NCBI RefSeq assembly: GCF_037975245.1
Contig: NC_092573.1
Coordinates: forward strand, 136,501 to 200,500
DNA from: Apostichopus japonicus
Taxonomy: Eukaryota > Echinodermata > Holothuroidea > Aspidochirotida > Stichopodidae
Length of the DNA stretch: 64,000 bases
Direction of reading: 5' to 3'
Positions 1 to 12,400 of this stretch are shown one piece after another; position 1 is the stretch's first letter, and each line of letters begins with the position of its first letter. The translations under genes and the position numbers were made by a program. The notes below the pieces were generated by a model that was not told where the DNA came from, did no database searches, and worked only from the letters and a program-made list of their open reading frames with translations.

Positions 1-2205
1 AAGCATGTGAAACGATTAGAACCCTACACTTCTTCCATCCGTGTGATATACTTGTCTTAATTCTTAAACCAAGCAAAAGTGGTTTGTCCTACTGTACATG
101 TTTATAGTTTCTTCTTTATCTGAAAAATTTTCATTATGGATCATCTTTGGAACTCTGTTTGACTGACTTAGTGATTGTTTCTAATTGTTTAGCTCATCCA
201 CTAGGAATGAAAATGCCCACTCCACATTACTTTCATCTTCTAGTTTAATTAATAATTGTTAAAGATCTTCAGTATATTGGCCCCCAAATTTTAAAAATTC
301 TGAAAATTTGCTTAAAAGGTTTGAAAGTACTTTCCTGTAACTTTTGGTTCTCCAAACGACTCACAGTCGTTGCAGAATGTTTGACGGGACTGTTAAAGGC
401 TCCAAAAAGGAGAAATGGTTAGAGAGGGGCAGTGAACATGTGTGACCATTTACTTGATCTTCTAGCATATTTTGTGGCCAACATTGATAAACTATAAAGA
501 GTTTGTTGTATTTTACGATGTAAACTCGTTAGTCTTGCATAGCACCTTGATGACATTGTTTGTTTAATTCTTTGCGTGATACAAACAGTGACCCGGTTAT
601 TAAGTTTTCATCTAAAAAGTGTAATAAAATTGTGAAAGGCTTTTGTGTGCTATTGCCACCAATATTAATGGCAATCATTAGCAGGTAGACTGCCCTGAGT
701 TTCTTAACAACCAAATGGTTGTCATGGTGCCAAACTAGTCAAAATGTTTGGTTTCTTCCTTCATGTTTTACCAATCCCTCTTCAATTTTTTTTTGTCCGT
801 CTTCTCTCTGTTTTCCTTGCATTAAAAGTCAAGTTTATGGAACGGGTAATCCAGTGACAAGTTTAGCATTACTTAGTTGAAATAAAATCATGTATACATA
901 GTCAAACTGTCATGAATGTCCATAATTGCAAAGAGGAAAAAGAATACTTCAGATGTTATAACATAAAAATAATTAAGTGCATAATTTTACTTATATCTAT
1001 GACTATGACACATTTGGAAGGTGTACTCTCCAAGAGCCCCTCCTTCCCCCCCCACTCCTCCCCCCCCCCCCACTCCCGCATTCATTATGAAGACATGTTC
1101 CTGCAGTATGTTTTCCCTTAGTACATCAAGTTTGGGCGAGTTACGGTTAACCAGATGTTTACATTGAAGGTATAGGAAAGGCTCTAGTAAGGCTGACATA
1201 AGGTTTCACCATGCACAATTGTAGCAGGAGTTAATTTAAAACAGCCCTTTTTTTGCAAATATAGTGATGGTTGTATGGTTTCAGGGCACATGAGAAATTA
1301 ATTTTGTCATTTTCGTCTTAACTTATCATAAAAGGACAAAATTTAAGATGAAACAATGAGATTAGAGAGTTGGGGGAAAAATCAGTTGACTTCCATAATC
1401 CCAAGAAATTTTGTACAAATTGATCAAGAAAATTGAATATCTAATTGAAAATAGTTTATGTTATAGGTTATAAATGGTTCACCCTTGAACAAATCTCATT
1501 TCTCCATTTTGGCAATTATATTTGATACTTTCTTTATAATTAATTTTTTTTTTTTTTGGCCAAAGAAGAATTTAAAGGTTGTACTAATGATTTTTTGTAA
1601 ATATATATGTTTCCTCCTTTTCTTTTTTCTCTTTTTAATTTATCATATTTTAATTTATGTTTCCTATCCTTTGTGTGTTCCAGTTGTTAAGTAATAGGAT
1701 AGCACTATTTTTGTGTTTTGTTTTTGTGTCACAGAATCAAAGGGTAAGTATTCAGTTGTTATTAAAACTGCACATGGAACTTCCAATACTAGTATAATTA
1801 TTTCCAGCTCTTAAGGATGGTTAATAAACTTAACCTAATTTTTTGGAATTTTTTTCCCTGCCTTATTCATCATTTTTACTTGGGGCCGTGGAAGGTAAGA
1901 TAGGCAGGGGGGGGGTTGTAAATTTGGGACATGTTGACAGAACAGCAATTTGTCATCAGTATTGTAAGTCCAGCGCTTTTCAAATCCAAAGTAGAGTATA
2001 TTTAGTTGCTTATTGGAAATTTTTACAACACTGTAAGCTGAATCAACTAACGCACTTGCACATATGTGCACCAAGTAAGAGTCTGTTTTACTTAATCCAT
2101 TGTAGATTTCATATGAAGCTTAGTGTTTTACTGCAATTTTTTTTCCTTTGTTTTTTATAATTCAAATTGTTACAAATGAATTGAATGTAATCATTTCTAT
2201 GTATA
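1..2205. other. Non-coding stretch, no gene recognised
   Basis: No open reading frame in this stretch looks like a protein. The short frames seen run through C-rich or T-rich tracts (for example the C-rich run near 1045-1075). I see no splice-site-bounded exon, no RNA gene and no recognisable transposon end. Confidence 0.5.
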
Positions 2206-2239
2206 CTATTGGTCAACTATGCTATGGAATTTTACACAT

Positions 2240-3060
2240 TGGTAAACAATAAACATTGTGCACAGACTGCTGGACCTGGAATGTAAGAATGTTACATGAT
2301 ATTTAACAGTAGAGACTGTAGGACAACTGGAACAAAAGAATGTTGCAGAACAATGAAAATATAAACAGACCATTGTTCTTTGGAACAAAGAAGTGTACCT
2401 AGTTGCTAAAGATACATAATAATGCACTTTGGATACAATACAGACTACTGAACGTTGGAACAACGGAATGTAATAAGCTATAAACATAAAAATGTGTATA
2501 GACTAGTGGATGTTGGAACAGGAATGTAACATGTTTAAAGACATTTGTAATAATGGACTGTAACATGCTTCTAAATATGTACACAGACTACTGGACTTTG
2601 GAGCAGGAATGTAATATGTTTAAAGACATTTGGAATAATTGACTGCAACATGCTTTTAAATTACTACACAGACTACTGGACTTTGCAACAGGAATGTAAC
2701 ATGTTTAAAGACATTTGTAATAATGGACTGTAACATGCTTCTAAATATGTACACAGACTACTGGACTTTGGAACAGGAATGTAACATGTTTAAAGACATT
2801 TGTAATAATGGACTGTAACATGCTTTTAAATTACTACACAGACTACTGGACTTCGCAACAGGAATGTAATATGTTTAAAGACATTTGTAATAATGGACTG
2901 TAACATGCTTCTAAATATGTACACAGACTACTGGACTTTGGAACAGGAATGTTACATGTTTAAAGACATTTGGAATAAAGGACTGTAACACGCTTCTAAA
3001 TATGTACACATACTACTGGACTACAGGATTGTAACATGTTACTGTTCAATACAGATTGCT
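2240..3060. repeat. 85-bp minisatellite array
   Basis: A tandem array in which the phrase acacagactactgg recurs at 2581, 2666, 2751, 2836 and 2921, with a variant at 3006, so the spacing is exactly 85 bp. Two subtypes alternate: one carries aaatatgtacac and the other aaattactacac before the shared phrase, which suggests growth by duplication of a two-unit block. Degenerate, irregularly spaced units extend the array to both sides. No coding frame runs through it. Confidence 0.9.
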
Positions 3061-3735
3061 GAACTGTATTATGCTCTATATATGTACACAGTTATATATA
3101 CAAAGTTTGGACCGCAATGCAGAGAAACTGAATAAAGTTATAAATTAGCAGTATCAATATACATATTATTGGATTAATTACGATAATTAGTTTATAGTAA
3201 TATATTCTTCTAACTGTATGCAGAGAGATAGAACAACACGTTTAACAAAATGATCATTTAGCAGGATTCAATATAAACTGTTGGAAATATTATGTTTATT
3301 TGTATTACCAGCAAACTCTATTTATTTATTACCAGCTGTTGGGTTGCAATGCAGAGGAAAAGGAGAAAGGCCAGACTGTTGGACTAAGTTATGCATACCA
3401 GGTACTGGACTAAATAATGCCAAGGAAACAAAAGAACATAAGCTGACAATAATTTATACAGAATTTTTTAATTATGATGCAAAGTTGTCGTTTTTTTTTA
3501 TTATGTCCTAGAAAGTTATTGTTCTATGTTTGTAGATAACTTCCTGCATTTCTTGGAAAATATTGCACCAACGAGTTTCGTAATTTGAATATTTTCGTCG
3601 GACGTCAATTAATTTTATATGTTATTTACTCACGTGACAATACAAAGATGAAACTGTACAGACAATGTCTCAATTTTTACATGTACTAATAAAACATTTT
3701 GAAACAAGATGATTACTCTCAATTATTTTCCTTTT

Positions 3736-5685
3736 TGGTTCCTTGCTTTAGCAAAAGGAACCTATGCAGTCAGGTTGGCGTATGTGGGTGTGTGTGTGTG
3801 TGTGTGTGTGCGTCTGTGACACTTGCTTGGGTACGCTCTATCTCAATAAGGGAATGTTGGATTGAGGCCAAACTTGGACTATAGATCCGCCATATGGAGA
3901 AGGTGTGCCCTATTGTTTTTGGTGCCCACAAAGGTCACCAAAGGTCAGTTATGGTCCAAAAACCGAAAATATTAAAACTGCAATAACTCCCAGTGCCAAT
4001 GTGCGACAAGATTGATATTTTGGGACAAGTTGTGAACTGGTTAGGGGAGCGTTTTCAAACTTAATGGTCATGTGATCCGAGGTCACCAAAGGTCAATTAA
4101 TGATAAAAAACTAGTATTTTTGCAATAACTTGAGAACGAAATGTCTGTTAGGGTTGGGAGTTGCCTCAATGTAATCCAATTGTCGACCCGCATCTGGGTG
4201 ACCCTTGACCTCAATTTGACCTCTGGTGACCTTTTCGTGTTTTGTGGATTTTTACAGTTTCGATGCTATTTTCAGATGTCAAAGGTACCTTCTGATCATA
4301 AATGTCAATAGGTTGACCCCGTGTGACCTTTATGTGCGAAGTTATATGGGGTCAAAGTTTTTCGGTCGGAGTTAGGATGGTTGTACAGACTTTTCGTTTT
4401 GTTTTTTTGGAATCAGGAGATTAAACTACATCTGAAACCAAGGTCAAAAGGTCAAAGGTCACATTAGAAAAAATGTGCTTATTTTGGGAGGAAACGATCA
4501 AAAAAGAAAATGTTTGGTTTTGATGCTAGATTTGGATATCAAAGGTACCTTCCGATCAAAAATGTCAATTGGTTGACACCCGTGTGACCTTCGTGTGCGA
4601 AGTTATACAAGGTCAAAGTTAATTTTCAGACATTTAATGCAACAACTCCCAGTTCCAAGGTGTGGCATGGTTGATATTTTTGGACAAGTTGCAAATGGTA
4701 CAGGGGAATATTTTCAAACTTAACGGTCATGTGATCCGAGGTCACCAAAGGTCAATTAATGATAAAAAACTAGTATTTTTGCGATAACTTGAGAACAAAT
4801 TGTCCGTTAGGGTTGGGAGTTGCTTCAATGTAATCCAATTGTCGACCTGCATCTGGGTGACCCTTGACCTCAATTTGACCTCTGGTGACCTTTTTAGTGT
4901 TTTAGGGATTTTTACAGTTTTGATGCTTTTTGCAGATGTCAAAGGTACCTTCTGATCATACATGTCAATGGGTTGACCCCCATTTGACCTTCGTGTGCGA
5001 AGTTATTTGAGGTCAAATTTAATTTTCAGACATTTAATGCAATAACTCCCAGTGCCAAGGTGTGACAAGGTTGATTTTTTTGGACAAGTTGCAAATGGTA
5101 TAGGGGAATATTTTCAAACTTAACGGTCATGTGATCCAAGGTCACCAAAGGTCAGCTAATGTTAAAAAAGTAGTATTATGAAGGGAGAAAATGGGCAAAG
5201 AAAAAATGTTTGAATTTTTACAGTCATGCTCTATTTAGGTCTCACCGATCAAAAATGTCAATTGGTTGACCTACGGGTGACCTTTGTGTGTGAAGTTACA
5301 TACAAGTTCAAAGTTAATTTTTGACATTTAATGCAATTAAATCTCAATGCCAAGGTGTGACATGGTTGATATTTTGGGACAAGTTGTGAATGGGGTGGTG
5401 GAACATTTTGAAACTTAAAGGTCATGTCATCTGAGGTCACCATTGTTATCATATCTGTTGACACGCTTGTAGGTCTCTTATATTTCTTACATTTGAGACG
5501 CCATATTTAGATCTCAAAAGTGCCTTTTGATAAAAAATCCGATCACATTTTGTGATCACAAAAGTGTTGGCTATAGTGTTGGTTACTTTATGGGAACATG
5601 TAGGACCACAATTACTTGGACTATTTCAGCCCAATCTTGCTTGATAATATTATGTGTATTGTCATATACCCCAAGCAAGGAACCA
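3736..5685. mobile_element. Non-autonomous element with terminal inverted repeats and many AGGTCA half-sites
   Basis: The left end tggttccttgctt (3736-3748) is the exact reverse complement of aagcaaggaacca (5673-5685), a 13-bp perfect terminal inverted repeat. Just inside the left end, GGTTCCTT and AAGGAACC form a small hairpin, followed by a (GT)n tract at about 3788-3810. The interior is built from diverged tandem segments: the motif around aactcccagt recurs near 3985, 4643 and 5044. It is dominated by AGGTCA/TGACCT half-sites. No transposase frame is present. Element limits beyond the inverted repeats and any target duplication are not resolved. Confidence 0.7.
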
Positions 5686-5699
5686 TAGTGCCCTTGGGC

Positions 5700-8500
5700 T
5701 CTTGTTTATGATTGTTGTGGCCCGTTTATTTTATCTTCCTTTAACGTTGTGTGAAGTGTTAAGGGGTAAGATGTATGGTACGATCATGGCGCTGATAATG
5801 CACACGCCACTGCCCTCGACCCCCCCCCCCCCCCCTCGGTCTCCTTAACAGAAAATATAAAAGATGCAGGTTGCTTCTGTTTTGATAAGGGAAAAGTACC
5901 CGTTATGCATTTCCGTTATGAAGAGGGGTTATTTTGTTCTTCTTAAAGAATTCTGCTTTTTTTTTAGATTAAGAAGAATGTAATTAGTAAGTGCCTGCTT
6001 GCTGAAATGGTTGTTTATAAAGAAGTGCAATTAATATGTGCCGTTGTGTATAAACAAAATCAAATACTGCCAATTTTTGGAACAGAATGCACAGAGGGTT
6101 CATTAGTCTGTAAGTGTTTGAACATTTTGAGATTTTTTTTCCGTGGTTTGCCGCCTCAACTCAAAGTCACATGTCCTACTTCCCTTCGAAGCGGGCCCTT
6201 TTCCAGATTGAACCCTCTTTCGTTACTCTGGGTGACCGACGATGAAAATCAAGTCTGTGTACGTATTATTACAACTTTATTTAAACGGAACAACTTTACA
6301 TATTAACGTATAAAACTCACATATTCTCACTTTAGAGGTTAGACTAAGTTTGATGTACTCGGTTACTAATTAACCGTTACTGGGTGTTACGCTCACGTCA
6401 GACGGAAGCGGGTCAAGAGTGTTAGAGTCATTCATCCGACCAGCACAGTTGTTCTTGCTGTGTGACCTAACATCTGCAATCCCATTGGACATCTGCGCCC
6501 GATCACCAACAAGATCGCCTGTAGCTGTATCGATTCATCGTCGACTGAAGTATCCAAACGTTTCCGTTCATGACGCACCAGTAACCAGCTTAGGCTTGAA
6601 ATGGAACAGGTTAATTCGTACAGTTTACATGTTAGGATATGAGGTTATAGTGTAAGATTCTTATACTTCTACTGGAAGATGATGCATGATGGATTATAGC
6701 GAAAGTTTCACGTTACAAGTTTTGCGTTTAGTCCAGGATGGTGTCATGACGGCTATAGCTCAGCTTATCTCTGGATTATTACTTTATTACCGACTTTGAA
6801 ATATTAACGACGTATTTTAGGCAAAACAGGGGAATCATTTTGTTAATATATTGGATAGGATTCAATAAAAACCTGTTTTTAAGGTCAGTAAACATACTGT
6901 TTGAAGAAGAAAGAAAAACGGAATGACGTTGAAGACCCGTGATTAGTTTTTGTCAGGATTGAGAATATGAAAGAAAAGACAAAAAAATCAAATCTTGATG
7001 TAAAATCCGTGCGTGTGAAATTACGAAGTATTCATGCGATCTTCTTTACGATCGCGTTGATGGCGAGCTTCGGTTCGTATACAAAAAATGAATAAAGTAC
7101 AAGGGTTCCCTAGCAACAGCAGACAAATACTAGGTCCGGCTTCAATTATCATGATAGGCTATAGATTCACATATACTTGCATTAATTTTTATTGGCTCTA
7201 AGCGACTCGGTATACCACTTAGGACTAAACCTTTTGATGACTATTACTATAGTTGACTAATTAAAATGTCCGGTGCCGCTATTTGTGTGCTAGATTGAAA
7301 TCTAGTTGAATTTGAACCTTAAAATATTGCCTTTGATAATGCGTCTTTTCCATTAATGGCCTACGCTTCTACTTGACTTCCTTAATTCGGCAGTGAAAAT
7401 TGTCAAGTCATTGTGTCAAGTCATGTTAAATCTGTTAAGAGATGAGATACGTGAATTTCATTAACGAGAGACAAAAAGCACAAGACAACTTTAATAATGA
7501 TGGTCACTGAGTGACGTATGACCATCGAGGCATCGTCAAATAGTGCATGCGTGTGATTGGTTGGAGAAGAACACCCTGCGGTAAGCTCTCGCATGTGTTT
7601 CTTTTATAGACTACAAAGTATTATTCTCTCTCTCTTTCTCTCAATCTGTCGTAAGTACACGCGAAAGAAGTCGCCTCGATCCACACTTCTTTCCATTTTT
7701 TCTGTCTGATTTTAGTTGTCATTAAGATATCTTCATCATGAATATACAGATATTTGAAATGATTATCTCAATATTTTCATATATATAGCTTTCATCATTG
7801 GTTGGTCGGATACCTTAAGTCTCAAAAAGTGCGCATGCGCCAATCACCGAGTATCCACAGTCGAATGACTTCGCACTTTTCGGTTCTGAAATCTAGGAAA
7901 CTCAAATGTTACTATATGGTCTTTTATGTCATCTCAACGTTTCATTTCTTTGTGATCAATCTCAGGAATACCAGATAGTTTTGGGATTTGATGCCAGATA
8001 GACCGGAAGTTATCGAACACTGGAAACAGTTTTATCTACTTATTTTTGCGCGAGAGTTACATCGCTGGAATAAAGAATATATTCTAATTTGATAGGGTGG
8101 AATTACATAGGCTGTTTAACCTGACCTGTGAAAATTATAGACAATGCTAACTAGTAAATAAAACATTACGAACGCCTTAGTATCTTTATATGATCATCTG
8201 CTGATCCTGATGCAGCAGTGCTTGTCACGTTTATCTTGAATGCTCGGTGGTGTAAGGAATTCATCCTCCAGCAAGATACATTGGAGTTGAAACTTTCTAG
8301 TGAGTTTGAAGTATAGAAGACCATTACCTACATTTCTATCTCGGAAATCAGTCAAAGACCAATTTTGCGGTTTAACGCTGAGTAAATTTGTGAATTTAAA
8401 ACTGATTTCAGGTTTTCAAACCTGTGGTACTATGAACGATGACGTAACATTCGGAATTTGAGGGGCTCAAAGGTGCTTTACTAAACGATCGATTTAATTA
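5700..8500. other. Upstream region of the GRL gene, no other gene recognised
   Basis: It contains a C-rich tract near 5820-5835 and a possible promoter element at 7831-7845. Frames of up to about 100 codons near 6007-6306 show no family resemblance and no splice signals that would extend them, so they are not called. Confidence 0.5.
7831..7845. promoter_or_regulatory. Candidate NRF1-type palindrome joined to a CCAAT box
   Basis: The sequence tgcgcatgcgc is followed directly by CCAAT. The GCGCATGCGC core matches the known NRF1 binding palindrome, and CCAAT boxes are common in metazoan promoters. It lies about 690 bp upstream of the GRL start codon, so it could be a proximal promoter for a 5' untranslated exon. 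This is a motif match only. Confidence 0.3.
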
Positions 8501-8518
8501 TTGATATAAGAAAAAACT

Positions 8519-9484
8519 ATGGCTTTCGTGGACGATGAAAATCGCAAGGGGACAAATAAAAAATGGTTACCCCGTGATTTGAGACCTCTTTTACTGAGTA
8601 TGCAAATCCTTGGCGTTTATCACTCTCCTAAAAAATTTACTTACAAGCAAAATGACGACGGAAGTAGACAAAGAAAAGCTGCCATTTTGCAAAACGTATG
8701 GCATCTCACATGCGTTGTACTGATATTGTCTAATTTTGTTAGAAGTTTAATTTCTCTCTGGTGGTCAGAGTTAAATACCTCTCTGTATGCCAAATGCATA
8801 TTTGTTGCATGGTGCATGCAGTGCGCCCTAAACTCTGTTTCGTTTTATCTTTCTATCGTCTGCAAAAGTCGACTTCCCGCCTTTTTCGAGTTCTGGCATA
8901 CTTACTGTAACGGGTGCTGTTTTAGGTCTCCTGTAGCCCTCCTTGATCGTAATTGGGTGAGCAAAATTTCCCTCTACACTACAGTTATTGTTTGGGTTCT
9001 TATCATGGGTAACGTGGTAGGAACGTCTGTCCAAATGGTCACCGTTGCTCCAGAATATAGACAGGTTACTGAGCCTTGGAAGAGCGATATTGCTTTAATT
9101 GTGTCACTAATAGTTTTTGTCTTTGCGTCGGGAGCATGGTTATTCCCAATAGCATTCTTTCACGTTTTATGTAAGATTTTATGGCAGCAGTTTAATGCGC
9201 TAGAGGAATCGTTAGCTATTTCAGAGCCCTCTTGCGATAAACTTGACTTTATACGCAGACAACATACACATTTATGCCAAGCTGTACAAAGAGCCGATGC
9301 AGTATTTGGTCCAGTGTTGGGAATCACATACATCACCAATGTACCACTCGCTATTTTTCTGGTCTACCAGCTCATTTTTGCTGGGTTTGGATTGTTCGAG
9401 TTCCTTTTGACGTCATTTTGGGCTATTATGACGTGTATAACGATTGCCGTTGTGTCATTTGATGCTGCAGTTGTGAATGAAAAG
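8519..9484 (+). CDS. GRL: GRL exon 1 (residues 1-322)
   Basis: It encodes the cytoplasmic N-terminus and the first six predicted membrane helices. It ends after the AAG for Lys322 at a consensus donor gtgagt (phase 0). Reading through the donor adds only two codons before a TAA, so the open frame alone looks like a truncated 324-residue protein. The ATG follows an in-frame TGA at 8501-8503 and is the first available start. Confidence 0.9.
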
Positions 9485-12400
9485 GTGAGTTAAAAAGTAA
9501 TAATACCTTTTAAATTGAGTAAAGCGAGAGAAAAGGAGGGTAGAGCGATGGGCAGGAGGGATAGTACCATGGGGTGACCTGTTATTGTGTGATGTTTGCC
9601 GTAATTTTAATCACAATTACGCATCAAATCACATTGTGAATATGTGAGGCTGTGCAACTGCACGCAGAACTGTTGCGATGCACTTCTGATTGTGATTGAC
9701 CAGACGAATGACGATACCGTAGGCGATCTATTGTTATAAGTTGATGATACTTTTCTTTCTAGTCCATATGTTCAACTTCACCTCACAAATCACATTTGCA
9801 ACTATGGAATAACAAAGTTTCTAGACTTTGCGCAATATTCCATATTGAAACAAAATGTCCGAAATATTCAACAACATAATTACCTCTCCATAAAAAAGGT
9901 TTTCCCTTAGTTTATTCAAATTCTACTTCAGTTCATTCAACGACAAAATAAGTTTGTCTGACAAGAACTGTAATGTGTAAAAGTAAGAGGGCCTGACGTT
10001 TCGATCCTACCAGGATCTTCTTCAGAGGCTGAATCGATTCGGCCTCTGAAGAAGATCCTGCTAGGATCGTAACGTCATGCCCTCTTATCATACTTTTACA
10101 CATTCTCTTACACAGGCTCTTTAGTGGATAAGCAGTTTGCCAACAGTTTTGTTTTATTAAGAAACTTTTATATGTAAGCCAATGCTTGAGTCGTAGCGTC
10201 TCGGTGAGATCATCATGAGTTCATTTGGGTCAGCGCTCAAAAGTCAAGTGTACAATAAATCATGATAGCATTTGGTCACTATGCACCAAATTAGCCAACA
10301 CCCTCAACCCAAGATTGGTATCAGAATTCCAAATATTTATTTGAACGCCAATTTCACGTGGTCAACGGTAGCCAAAGGTTAAGCTTGACCGAATTTGTGT
10401 GACAAACTGCGCGATTTTCGTCTAAACCTAAATATAAACCTAAATATGCATAACAAAAATTGGGAAGAGATTTGCAGCTTAATTGATTGCATATAATACC
10501 TGTACTCATTTATTTCACTGTGATGAGCACCCCCTCCCCCCACTCCCTCCCTTCCAGTGCCACTTTTCGAAAAATTGCCAACAAAATATAATACTAACCA
10601 ATCGAGTTTTAAAGGCATTGAAGACTCTCCCTAAACAGCGTGCCGCCATCTTTAAAAAGTTAACTTTCCGTTGCTGGCAAGTGAAGTTTTCATCTTGTCG
10701 CTACAAAATGCAGAAAGTAATGAAACGTGATTTCTTGTTATCTCTAGCTGGACCTGAGATGTCCATCGCTGTATCGTTTGTACACTGTGCTGTGGGTATT
10801 GACCATAGCTGTATGTACTGACTGAACACTAGAGTCTAATACCGACAGTAGCAAGCTGTGTGTGTATTTTTTGGGGTCGATGGTGGTGTCTAACACTTCT
10901 GTTAAACCTCATTCGAAACTAGGTCAGATTACCGGCATTAGACGTTTCTTGTTGCGCGAGTCTTCACACCCTTTCATTCAGTGAAACTAGATGTGTAAGG
11001 TGGAGAGCATGAGTCCTAGTTTTTTTTCTGTTTTGTCTTTCTTTTTCCTTTTTTTTCTTTCTTTTTGCAATAAATTTTCAAGAGAATATAAGATCTGATT
11101 CAATGAGTACATTCATCACGTGGGGATGAGAAAATAAACTGCTTAGGTTTCGCGGGATCGTCTGCCATTCATACTAATACAAATTCATTCATATATACAA
11201 CTCTATCGTAATCTATTCAACCTTTAAAATTGTTTTATTCTAAGTTGTCTTGGTTAAATCGCCAGTAAAACACGCCTAAAATGAATGACAATTAAACGCG
11301 TTGCTTGTAAGCACTTTTAAGTTTCTACTAGTTCGTTTCTTCAAGTCATTAAAGGAACGCGAAATCAATTTTTACGATGTTTACCTATATAATGATAAAA
11401 AAAAAAAATCATAGAAATTTAAAAACAAATATGCCACACTGTCTCCTTCCACTTCTCTGTTTTTCATTCTCTCATATTTCTAAATTTATTAATTTTGTTC
11501 TTTAATGGACTTGGATTGTGAAAGGATGTTAAAGTTATGGCGATAATGGAAAGACTGTCGAAGCATATATAAAATTATTGACATTGTACTCAGAAGATAA
11601 AAACTTGAGTTCTTCTCGTTATCGAGAGTAATTTGCTTGTGATATATAGTTTATGTTATTACAGCAATGCAGTCTGTTGCCGGGAACGGAGTATTAAATA
11701 GTACTTGAAAGGGTCAAGGGTCATAAGGAAATATGCATACGTTTATAAAAATGTCGCCGGTAAAGTTATGAATCAAGAATATGTGTATAGATGAAAAGTG
11801 TCTCCCATGTGAACCATTCTTACAGGCCCATAAAATATGGAGAATGTTGAGAGTAAGGATTAATAGATATAATAAAATTGTAACGATTCCATTCATGGTA
11901 TATAGTTACAAAGAATTTTTATAGCTATGTTGATAGTAATGTTCTGTCATTTCTCTTGATACATTTTAGCATTAAAACATATTTGTCAGCTGGAAACAAT
12001 GTGTAAATGCTAAATGGCCATTCAAATGTTCTAAACCAAGACCCACTGCATTGATCCTGAATAAATCCTTAGACATTGGACCCATGGGCGTCCGCAGGGA
12101 GGGGCAAGGGGGGGACTTGCCCCCCTGGAAAATCACAAATTGAAAACAAAATTAAACATTTGACATTTCAATGATTTCACCCAACCAACAGTTCTCTAGT
12201 TATGTTCATTGCATACGGACCCATAATGCATTGCTGAAATTATTGAAATCAAAAATCATAAGACATGAGATCTTAAAATAACCCATGTATAACTGCAACA
12301 TGGAACGCCCGGGAATTGTCTTTTCCGACGATCTAGGAGTATTTTTTTGGCCAAACAAAGCCGTAGGACGCTCCGCGCTAACTGGTGGTGGCGCTCCACT

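Noticed and set aside
3699..3884. Cys/Val-rich open frame
   Set aside because: Produced by the (GT)n tract inside the inverted-repeat element.
6007..6306. 99-codon open frame
   Set aside because: No recognisable domain, composition like the surrounding non-coding DNA, and no flanking exon.
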